From positions 1 through 64,000 of IMG/VR virus record IMGVR_UViG_3300006754_000011: a stretch of 64,000 nt of DNA. One strand, written 5' to 3'. The notes beneath the pieces were generated by a model. It saw nothing but the letters and a program-made list of their open reading frames with translations. It was not told the DNA's origin and ran no database searches. Below are positions 58,545 through 64,000 of this stretch, piece after piece. This stretch comes from a virus. The position numbers were made by a program, and so were the translations under genes. The number at the start of each line of letters is the position of its first letter. Position 1 is the stretch's first letter.

Positions 58545-59421
58545 TCATTTCATACGTATCAAAAATACGTTTTCCTGAATTAGCAATCTCTTCTAGAACG
58601 TCATCAGTTGCCGTATTGTGATGAACGATGTACTCAAAAGAACGCTTACCAATATCAATATTGTAATGAGAACAGACCAGATAAGCTACTGATTCTGCTT
58701 CAAGTTCTTTAATAGACCCTGGAGTATTAATACGATATTCGTGACCATTGTGCAGAATTGCGTGGCCAAGCTCATGAGACATAACACTAAACGTTGTGGC
58801 AGCATTAAGTCCTTTAACCAATTTGATTTTGCTTGCTGTTTGTTCATCACCTGTAAACCAACATTGACCTAATGCAGCTCCCATTTCTTCTTTAGAGACA
58901 TCTACTTGGACCGCAAGCTTACGTTTCGATGCTACTTGGCATAAACCATTAAAGAGGTCTGGAGATATGTCAGCTTCGATTTGATCCAGCATTGATGAAG
59001 TATCTGGTTCACTAATAGGTTCACCTTCTGTTTGATGGTGATCAAAGACATGAGCTGTCTTAAATCGGTAAGGCTTTCTAATAGGATTCCCTTCATCATT
59101 GAATAAAGGATTACCTGTATCATCAGTAACGGTATACATAACTGGTGCAAGGATATGGATACTTTTTTCGCCCTTTCTAACAGTGCGATTAAATTTAGTT
59201 TTCCATGTTTTAAAACCAGCAACGAGAGAACTAATTCCATAGCCTCGTCTTTGTTGTTCTAAAGCAATTAAGAAACGATTATTAAAACTGTAATGATGTA
59301 TCTTCCTCATTGTATTAAGAAAGCCTGCCCAATCTTTATCATTAAGAATTTGTTGGACACCTTCCTTTAAAGATCCCAAGAGTTCTTCTGGAATCTTTGA
59401 GAGTTTTGTTTCCGTAGTCAT
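58498..59421 (-). CDS. ArdC-like anti-restriction / zinc peptidase protein
   Basis: A 307-residue protein with two domains. The N-terminal ~110 residues (SFNNRFLIALEQQRRGYGIS, GFKTWKTKFNRTVRKGEKSI) match the ArdC ssDNA-binding domain. The C-terminal domain has a zincin site SHELGHAILHNG with ELEAESVAYLVCSH as third-ligand region. ArdC protects incoming DNA from restriction. This may guard the phage DNA on entry or degrade a host protein. Confidence 0.75.
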   Translation of the reverse strand: MTTETKLSKIPEELLGSLKEGVQQILNDKDWAGFLNTMRKIHHYSFNNRFLIALEQQRRGYGISSLVAGFKTWKTKFNRTVRKGEKSIHILAPVMYTVTDDTGNPLFNDEGNPIRKPYRFKTAHVFDHHQTEGEPISEPDTSSMLDQIEADISPDLFNGLCQVASKRKLAVQVDVSKEEMGAALGQCWFTGDEQTASKIKLVKGLNAATTFSVMSHELGHAILHNGHEYRINTPGSIKELEAESVAYLVCSHYNIDIGKRSFEYIVHHNTATDDVLEEIANSGKRIFDTYEMITNTVDSYLSKQNIE

Positions 59422-59490
59422 AAAACTTTTTTAAAAGGACAGCAATTTTATAAAGAAAATTTAGTGAGCTAAACCTTCTCATTATTAAAC

Positions 59491-59688
59491 TTACTTTTTA
59501 ACTTTGTAATAATTTTGATCTTCTCGATTTAAAAGTCTACAAAGAGAAAAAGCATCCAAGCCAGAATCAAGAGCTACAAAAGCACTCTTTGATTTATCAA
59601 AGATAGTTAAATGATACTGGCCATTCTCATCGAGTAATAGGTTATAAAGTTTAACTACATTTAATTGATGTGGTTCAGTAGTAGTCAT
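59491..59688 (-). CDS. Small hypothetical protein
   Basis: A 65-residue protein beginning TTTEPHQLNVVKLYNLLLDE. It has a short strand-helix pattern and leads into the ArdC-like gene after ~70 nt. No family recognised. Confidence 0.55.
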   Translation of the reverse strand: MTTTEPHQLNVVKLYNLLLDENGQYHLTIFDKSKSAFVALDSGLDAFSLCRLLNREDQNYYKVKK

Positions 59689-59691
59689 TTG

Positions 59692-59829
59692 TTAATCATC
59701 CAATTCTTTAATGAGTTTTTTTAAAGCTTGATCAAGTTTTTTACCTAATCGTTTCAGGTTTTCAATTTGATCTGGAATAGACATTGACATGTAAAATTCC
59801 AACTCTTCTTCATAAGTTTTTTCAGGCAT
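59692..59829 (-). CDS. Small coiled-coil protein
   Basis: A 45-residue helical protein (PDQIENLKRLGKKLDQALKK). It overlaps the upstream gene by TAATG, so it belongs to the coupled operon. No family recognised. Confidence 0.5.
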   Translation of the reverse strand: MPEKTYEEELEFYMSMSIPDQIENLKRLGKKLDQALKKLIKELDD

Positions 59830-60056
59830 TAATTTCTATCCGATTCAGCTTTCTCTATTTTCGCATCTAGAAGACGTTGATCTCTATCAGAGATATCCGC
59901 TTCATGTAATGCATAAAGAAGTCTAGACTGAAGCTCATAACATTCAGCCCTCCAAACAAGACTGCCATTACGATTAGCTTGTTTAATTTGTTTTTCAGCT
60001 AAGTCGCTAAGTCTATAAAGTTCTGAGAAAGACATTTCAACATTAACTTTTTTCAT
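59829..60056 (-). CDS. Small helical protein
   Basis: A 75-residue protein (KVNVEMSFSELYRLSDLAEK, ESDRN at its end). It has TAATG overlaps at both ends. Its length fits one or two helix pairs. No family recognised. Confidence 0.58.
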   Translation of the reverse strand: MKKVNVEMSFSELYRLSDLAEKQIKQANRNGSLVWRAECYELQSRLLYALHEADISDRDQRLLDAKIEKAESDRN

Positions 60057-60214
60057 TAGCCTTTTTTAATAGTGGTGAGCTTTAAATACTTTTCATAAAG
60101 TTCTCCCATCTTTGGTTCAGTTTTAGATGATTTCCACATCTGGCGTAAGATTAGTTCGAAATCATCTATTGGAATGACTACTGAAAGAGAACCGTTCATG
60201 TAAGGTTCAGTCAT
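60056..60214 (-). CDS. Small hypothetical protein
   Basis: A 52-residue protein (NGSLSVVIPIDDFELILRQM). TAATG overlaps join it to both neighbours. No family recognised. Confidence 0.55.
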   Translation of the reverse strand: MTEPYMNGSLSVVIPIDDFELILRQMWKSSKTEPKMGELYEKYLKLTTIKKG

Positions 60215-60366
60215 TAAATTTCCTCAAATGTTTGATCGCCATCAATGGCATATTTATTTTCAAGTTCTCTCCTGAATTCTTCTTGTCTCTCTTCATAATG
60301 AGGATCAAGTTTATTCAGAAAATCTTTGAACATAAAATCAGTTATTGGTTTTCCGTTGAGAATCAT
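60214..60366 (-). CDS. Small hypothetical protein, internal ATG start chosen
   Basis: A 50-residue protein starting MILNGKPITDFMFKDFLN. The start at 60366 has AGGAG at 7-9 nt spacing. A longer frame to 60414 would overlap the upstream gene by 77 nt, so the shorter form is preferred. It carries a charged EERQEEFRRELENKYAID helix. No family recognised. Confidence 0.58.
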   Translation of the reverse strand: MILNGKPITDFMFKDFLNKLDPHYEERQEEFRRELENKYAIDGDQTFEEI

Positions 60367-60592
60367 GGATAAGCTCCTGTACTTTTTGTTGACATTCTTC
60401 AATTGCTTCGTCACTTAAATGAGAAGCAAAAGAATTAATCAGCTCAGTACATTCATTAGCCTTTTCATCAGTCGAAGCTGTGATATAAAGAACTAATGCT
60501 TTAACTAGAGCTGTGCGGAATTCTGCTTCTGATTGAGAAACAGTTTTGTAAGGATCAGTGGATTGAATAAATCTTTGGTGGATGGTAGACAT
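60338..60592 (-). CDS. Small helical protein
   Basis: An 84-residue acidic protein (EAEFRTALVKALVLYITAST, NECTELINSFASHLSDEAIE). It has TAATG coupling upstream and a 29-nt overlap downstream. No family recognised. Confidence 0.58.
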   Translation of the reverse strand: MSTIHQRFIQSTDPYKTVSQSEAEFRTALVKALVLYITASTDEKANECTELINSFASHLSDEAIEECQQKVQELIHDSQRKTNN

Positions 60593-60774
60593 TAGTAATT
60601 ACAGATAGTTGAATGTAATTTTTTTGTATCCTGATAGTACAAATCAACATCACATTTACATGATTTAGATACATGGTGAGCTGTATCTATAGCAACGTCA
60701 TAAGGCATTGTTCCATTTTCTTTAGGAACATTCTTACAACGAAGATCAAGATAGTGAGAAGATTTTAATTTCAT
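60592..60774 (-). CDS. Small Cys-containing protein
   Basis: A 60-residue protein starting at MKLKSSHYLDLRCKNVP. An earlier ATG at 60807 would run into the upstream gene, so 60774 is chosen. Three Cys and two His lie near CKNVP, HHVSKSCKCDVD and suggest a metal or disulfide site. Confidence 0.55.
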   Translation of the reverse strand: MKLKSSHYLDLRCKNVPKENGTMPYDVAIDTAHHVSKSCKCDVDLYYQDTKKLHSTICNY

Positions 60775-60776
60775 AA

Positions 60777-61031
60777 TTAAGAATGCAAAAGTTGGTGTTG
60801 ATTCCAAGCATTTTCATACCTTTCATTAGAGGTATGACCTAAGTAAGCATTGTTTAGATCAGCATCAGTAGGCTCCCAATAAATGATCTCTTCAAGACGC
60901 TCAATGATTTCTTCAATCATTTCTCTATGTTCTGGAAAGAGCTGTTCGTCTTGCATATCTCTTTTATCTTCTCTCTTTAACATGAGCTGAAGATCTTTAT
61001 TCATAGCCTCAAGAATAGTTAGTTCACTCAT
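60777..61031 (-). CDS. Small acidic protein
   Basis: An 84-residue protein starting at MSELTILEAMNKDLQLML, with a strong GGAGG upstream at good spacing, which fixes the start at 61031 rather than 61061. It has a helical acidic part (EMIEEIIERLEEIIYW). TAATG couples it to the gene before. Confidence 0.65.
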   Translation of the reverse strand: MSELTILEAMNKDLQLMLKREDKRDMQDEQLFPEHREMIEEIIERLEEIIYWEPTDADLNNAYLGHTSNERYENAWNQHQLLHS

Positions 61032-61387
61032 TAGGATTCCTCCTTCAATGTATCTACACATTCACTTTGACATTCCTTATCATCAGGAGTACAAGTGGTA
61101 ATACATTGGAAATAATCTTCTACTGGATCTTCATCATCCCATTCATCTTTAATAAATAACTTAGAAGCTTCTAGTTCTGCGTGGTTTTTAAGATGAACAC
61201 AGAAAGTAATAAACATATTAAATTCTTTAGGATTCTTAAAATCCTTTTGATTTAATTCATAAAGTTTCCAACCTCGTCCTTTAGTTCTAAAAGTTCCATC
61301 AGAACAATCATCCATATAACGTAACATTTTCAATGCACGAAATGCATAAAGAGCTGGTGGATGAGAAGGAATAAAAGAATGTTTCAT
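61031..61387 (-). CDS. Hypothetical protein
   Basis: A 118-residue protein (ALKMLRYMDDCSDGTFRTKG, FITFCVHLKNHAELEASKLF) with a Cys-rich C-terminus (CITTCTPDDKECQSECVD) that looks metal-binding or disulfide-bonded. No family recognised. Confidence 0.62.
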   Translation of the reverse strand: MKHSFIPSHPPALYAFRALKMLRYMDDCSDGTFRTKGRGWKLYELNQKDFKNPKEFNMFITFCVHLKNHAELEASKLFIKDEWDDEDPVEDYFQCITTCTPDDKECQSECVDTLKEES

Positions 61388-61395
61388 AAGATTGT

Positions 61396-61785
61396 TTAAG
61401 ATTTGTGACCTTTAGGAAATCCGTGCAAGTGAATACTTTTTTGTTCACTTAAAGAATAAACATGACATGTATAAATAGCAGCACTTCTTAAAGGTTCATT
61501 AGGCTCTAGTCCAGTAACTCTTCTGAATGTTTTTTCATCTTTACCTGCTGTGCAATAGTAGCCATAAAGGTTTAACCAAGAATCATCTAACTCAGCATTA
61601 TCTAATGCTTCAGCACGTGTTTCTAGTTTTTCAGAATGATAAACATCCATATCAAAAGTAGCTGTACCTAAGTGTCTAGGTTGATCTCCAATAGATTCAG
61701 GATCTTGAAAGTCTACAGGTTCGTTATATTTTATATAACGCAGTACTTCCCAATAAGCTTTTCCTAAATGTTCATCAAAAGTCAT
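61396..61785 (-). CDS. Hypothetical protein
   Basis: A 129-residue protein (DEHLGKAYWEVLRYIKYNEP, DSWLNLYGYYCTAGKDEKTF) and a His-rich end (KSIHLHGFPKGHKS). It begins the small-gene operon; the + strand leader region starts ~130 nt to its right. No family recognised. Confidence 0.62.
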   Translation of the reverse strand: MTFDEHLGKAYWEVLRYIKYNEPVDFQDPESIGDQPRHLGTATFDMDVYHSEKLETRAEALDNAELDDSWLNLYGYYCTAGKDEKTFRRVTGLEPNEPLRSAAIYTCHVYSLSEQKSIHLHGFPKGHKS

Positions 61786-61845
61786 AATTAAAATTTGTAA
61801 CAGGGTGTACTACACAAACTTGTCCTTTAGGTTTATAATACTTTT

Positions 61846-61922
61846 GTAGCAACCGCTACTAAACGTTCACCTTATGTAATATAAGGCGCAGTTCGACTCA
61901 AGCCAAGGAACGGGGACTTGAG
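61846..61922 (+). promoter_or_regulatory. Structured leader of DUF4278-like gene
   Basis: Three successive perfect hairpins: GTAGC/GCTAC (61846-61859), CCTTAT/ATAAGG (61870-61886), CTCAAG/CTTGAG (61897-61922). A TATAAT lies at 61834-61839 just before. This spacer separates divergent operons. Confidence 0.42.
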
Positions 61923-61941
61923 CATTTATCGGACTAAGATC

Positions 61942-62100
61942 ATGAATTCACTTCTTACTTATCGCGGAGTTAAGTACTCTAAGCACGACGTTCAGAAAGC
62001 TGTTGCAAAAAATGCAGAAGAGCTTTCACAAACTAAATCCCCGTTGGTTTACAGACGTATTAATTATCGTCCAGAAATCACAGTAACAAAGACTAAGTAA
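61942..62100 (+). CDS. DUF4278-like small protein
   Basis: A 52-residue protein with LLTYRGVKYSKHDVQ and a second LVYRRINYRPEI, the doubled 'L.YRG..Y' pattern of cyanobacterial DUF4278 proteins. Function unknown. The in-frame TTG at 61918 falls in the last hairpin, so the ATG is preferred. Confidence 0.65.
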   Translation: MNSLLTYRGVKYSKHDVQKAVAKNAEELSQTKSPLVYRRINYRPEITVTKTK

Positions 62101-62134
62101 AGTCTTTTAAACTAAAGGCAGTTGTTCTTTCTAC

Positions 62135-62377
62135 ATGGAAGATAAATCGCCTATCTATGATTTAAATCTGGAAGATTTTATGAGGTACTTCGATCCAGGA
62201 GATCCGTATCATCTTTCAGGTTTAAAAGAATTACAAGACAACATACCGAAGCGTCTTCTACGTAGCGATGCTGAATGGTTTAAGACGTGGAGCCAATCTG
62301 GCAAACGTGCAGATCCTTATTATCAGAATTCAATACCACAATATTTTTGGCCTTATAAAGAGAGCCAGTTTTATTAA
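62135..62377 (+). CDS. Small hypothetical protein
   Basis: An 80-residue protein (DLNLEDFMRYFDPGDPYHLS, RSDAEWFKTWSQSGKRADPY). It overlaps the convergent zinc-ribbon gene by 4 nt. No family recognised. Confidence 0.6.
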   Translation: MEDKSPIYDLNLEDFMRYFDPGDPYHLSGLKELQDNIPKRLLRSDAEWFKTWSQSGKRADPYYQNSIPQYFWPYKESQFY

Positions 62378-62724
62378 GTTAATACAAAATAAGAACATTC
62401 TTCTGCATCTAATTCAGGGATGTCTAGCCGACAAGAATTACCATAATAATGTGTGCATTGATGACAAGATTTTTTAGACTTTAAACTAAGACTGTTTTTT
62501 ATTTTAGTAATAATTTTTTTATTACTTAGATACTCTTCATATTCATCTGCAGTTATCTCATAAGTAGTAGCTTTGTATCCACACTGATTACAACGTTTTC
62601 TTCTACGTCTTAAGAAAGTCTTTGAGTTCCCATGGTTATTACCTCCTGAAGGACGTGATTCTATAACCTGAAATGTTTTTTCAGAGCACTTAGGACACTT
62701 ACTAGGTTCTCTTATAAAAGCCAT
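62374..62724 (-). CDS. NrdR-like zinc-ribbon protein
   Basis: A 116-residue protein. KCPKCSEKTFQVIESRPSGG and RRRRKRCNQCGYKATTYEI match the N-terminal zinc ribbon of NrdR ('CPfC......idSR......RRRR.C..Cg..fTTyE'). The ATP-cone that NrdR uses to sense nucleotides is absent. A second Cys/His group (SCHQCTHYYGNSCRLD) follows. It may be a DNA-binding regulator. Confidence 0.7.
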   Translation of the reverse strand: MAFIREPSKCPKCSEKTFQVIESRPSGGNNHGNSKTFLRRRRKRCNQCGYKATTYEITADEYEEYLSNKKIITKIKNSLSLKSKKSCHQCTHYYGNSCRLDIPELDAEECSYFVLT

Positions 62725-62728
62725 TTAA

Positions 62729-63004
62729 TCATTGTTCTCTAACTAACATGTGCTGAACATAAATCTCAGTACTCTTAAAACCATCTCTCAATACTTTGTA
62801 ATGGAAACGAGTCGATCCTTTTTTATCAGGAATGTTTTTAGAAGGAATGAATCCATCTTCAAGATCTTCAACAATAACTCCTTTCCATGCGCCTTTACCA
62901 ATAATACTTAAGCCTTCTTCTCCTGCGAATTGGTTCGTATTCTTTTTAATGACACGATCTCCTTTCTTATATTTAGGAGTTGGCGGACCTTTTCTAGTAG
63001 CCAT
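62729..63004 (-). CDS. Small SH3-like or KOW-like protein
   Basis: A 91-residue protein with KYKKGDRVIKKNTNQFAGEE and GAWKGVIVEDLEDGFIPSKN, a beta-barrel-like 'GdrV......G..G.v' pattern. It starts just left of the + strand promoter-terminator unit. Function unknown. Confidence 0.6.
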   Translation of the reverse strand: MATRKGPPTPKYKKGDRVIKKNTNQFAGEEGLSIIGKGAWKGVIVEDLEDGFIPSKNIPDKKGSTRFHYKVLRDGFKSTEIYVQHMLVREQ

Positions 63005-63082
63005 GTAGTACTTTTTAAAAAGATTGACAACTTCTTTACCATATCTTATTGAGGAGATACGGCTAAAGATTTAAGTAGTTTC

Positions 63083-63111
63083 TTTACAAATCATCTCATT
63101 ATGCTTACAAT
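63083..63111 (+). promoter_or_regulatory. Sigma70-like promoter
   Basis: TTTACA (63083-63088, 5 of 6), exactly 17 nt, TACAAT (63106-63111, 5 of 6). This is the best promoter match found in the window. It would start transcription near 63118, ahead of a terminator only 15 nt later. Confidence 0.68.
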
Positions 63112-63117
63112 AAAATG

Positions 63118-63163
63118 TGTGCAAAGGATCGTGGGTTGAGGGTGGTGCCTTAACCCTTTTTTT
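63118..63163 (+). ncRNA. Predicted ~46-nt small RNA
   Basis: A strong promoter is followed within about 20 nt by a hairpin terminator (63133-63163). The transcript would be about 46 nt with a 15-nt 5' tail. The only frame in it is 12 codons (ATG at 63115 to TAA at 63151-63153). No + gene follows. It could be a regulatory RNA or a decoy. This is inferred, not seen as RNA. Confidence 0.45.
63133..63163 (+). terminator. Intrinsic terminator of small RNA
   Basis: GGGTTGAGG (63133-63141) pairs with CCTTAACCC (63148-63156, one G-T pair) over a 6-nt loop, followed by T7 (63157-63163). The best terminator in the window. Confidence 0.85.
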
Positions 63164-63273
63164 ATGCATATATTCAAGACTGGTAGCGGGCGTGAATTTA
63201 TGTGTAATTCTGTTTGTATCCAGATGAACCTTACTACTCATCTTACAAATAAAAATATTAATTTTTTATACTT

Positions 63274-63471
63274 TTATTCTTCAGAGAAGTAATAAAGTTT
63301 TTTTAGATATTCATTATAACCAAGAGTAAAACATTCAGTAAAAAATTCACTGGCTGCCATATCTTTTTTAATTAATGTATGTGCTTTTAAATCTTTAATG
63401 AAGCAATTGATTTCATTTGCTTCTTTTTCTCCACCAATTGGAAGAACTATCTGATAACGTGACTCAACCAT
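63274..63471 (-). CDS. Small RHH-associated hypothetical protein
   Basis: A 65-residue protein (YQIVLPIGGEKEANEINCFI). It follows the ribbon-helix-helix-like gene by ~27 nt on the same strand. No family recognised. Confidence 0.58.
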   Translation of the reverse strand: MVESRYQIVLPIGGEKEANEINCFIKDLKAHTLIKKDMAASEFFTECFTLGYNEYLKKLYYFSEE

Positions 63472-63497
63472 AAAAGGTTTCAGCTTCCTTAGATAGT

Positions 63498-63767
63498 CTA
63501 CTCTGCTTTAGATGTAAGATCATTCAACATCAGGAATCGCTTAACTTCTTGATTAGGAGCTTCAATTAGTTTATTAATAGTCTTTAACTTCTTTTCAGCA
63601 GTTAAAGCTCGTTCACTCCAGTAAGCAAGAAGTTGATTGGTACTTCCTAGTTCAGTTTCAAGAGCTGTTTGAAATAAAGATGAAGGACTTATATCAAGGT
63701 CAGATTCTTTCCACCTGGTAAAGAGTTCATCAGGCACGCTGACGCTAACAACTTGAGCCACTCGCAA
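63498..63767 (-). CDS. Ribbon-helix-helix-like DNA-binding protein
   Basis: An 89-residue protein. VAQVVSVSVPDELFTRWKES then LDISPSSLFQTALETEL match the ribbon-helix-helix fold (strand, helix, helix). The rest is a coiled coil for oligomerisation. It is likely a transcription regulator or partition-like protein. Confidence 0.68.
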   Translation of the reverse strand: MRVAQVVSVSVPDELFTRWKESDLDISPSSLFQTALETELGSTNQLLAYWSERALTAEKKLKTINKLIEAPNQEVKRFLMLNDLTSKAE

Positions 63768-63818
63768 CCATTAAAGAGATGCACTTAAAATAACATGGAT
63801 AGCTTATGTAAGCCATAT

Positions 63819-64000
63819 TCATTTTTTAATAACTTTATGAAATTCTTTTTCAAGACTTTCAATTGTTTTAGTAACTGGATAGGGTTCAGTTACGATTACG
63901 TTTTCTTTAGGAAGAAGTGCTCGCATTGAGTTTGCATACTCTTCTGCTTCCTCTATGTAAGGAAAGAATGGAGTATAAAGCTTTGTATCTCCTTCTGTTT
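63819..64000 (-). CDS. Hypothetical protein, 5' end outside window
   Basis: A partial frame of 60 codons ending at the stop 63819-63821 and open to the window edge. It shows YTPFFPYIEEAEEYANSMRA and ends EKEFHKVIKK. No family recognised. It is the next gene of the small - strand operon. Confidence 0.6.
   Translation of the reverse strand, partial: TEGDTKLYTPFFPYIEEAEEYANSMRALLPKENVIVTEPYPVTKTIESLEKEFHKVIKK

Noticed and set aside
61888-61925. tRNA-like GTTCGACTC near 61891
   Set aside because: The flanking 5-base stems do not pair and no acceptor or anticodon arm can be drawn.
1-64000. Integrase, excisionase, phage RNA polymerase and att sites
   Set aside because: No tyrosine or serine recombinase motif and no T7-like RNA polymerase were seen in any long frame here; the rest of the genome is not visible.

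Overview
The window looks like about 64 kb of an AT-rich, tailed marine cyanophage, most likely infecting Synechococcus. It encodes photosystem II D1 (psbA), a high-light-inducible protein (hli) and a phage NblA-type phycobilisome-degradation adaptor. Cyanophage-type tail fibres, a family A DNA polymerase and a RecB-like exonuclease are also present. NblA only makes sense in a host with phycobilisomes, which argues for Synechococcus over Prochlorococcus. I see no tape-measure, sheath or baseplate genes and a compact head-to-tail set, so a short-tailed (podovirus-like) virion is my inference. The gene order is not T7-like: structural genes lie mainly on the + strand and replication genes on the - strand. 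No phage RNA polymerase, integrase, tRNA or CRISPR array was found here.

Layout. 1-24.8 kb (+): small Gly/Ala-rich virion proteins, small and large terminase, an AbrB-like gene, portal, a scaffold-like gene that overlaps the portal in another frame, major capsid, head-tail connectors, a 771-residue tail protein carrying a zinc finger, and a long tail-fibre series ending in a fibre-assembly gene and a nuclease. 24.6-26.4 kb (-): three exported proteins. 26.5-35.6 kb (mixed): a holin-like gene, two small genes, a prolyl-hydroxylase-like oxygenase, nblA behind its own promoter, a lysozyme-like gene, a DUF1599 gene, an aberrant adenine methyltransferase, a Phd-like antitoxin and two HNH genes. 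35.9-40.9 kb (+): a second virion block whose last three genes repeat the 20-23 kb fibre cassette. 41-63.8 kb (-): psbA, primase-helicase, a second oxygenase, exonuclease, hli, a SET-domain protein, an outer-membrane-like protein, small regulators, a Gp157-like protein, a SWIM zinc-finger protein, two proteins with SSB-type C-terminal tips, DNA polymerase, an ArdC-like protein, and a run of small genes coupled by TAATG overlaps.

How it may work together. The - strand operons would replicate and recombine the DNA with an SF3 primase-helicase, Pol A, SSB and exonuclease. The + strand operons build the head, tail and receptor-binding fibres. psbA, hli and nblA would remodel the host photosystem by repairing D1, protecting from light and dismantling phycobilisomes to release amino acids. 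Strong hairpin terminators isolate psbA, hli, the capsid genes and several small units. The most unusual points are the 539-nt same-strand overlap of portal and scaffold, an nblA gene with a sigma70-like promoter, an isolated promoter-terminator unit that would make a roughly 46-nt RNA, and two SWIM zinc-finger proteins, one in the virion block.
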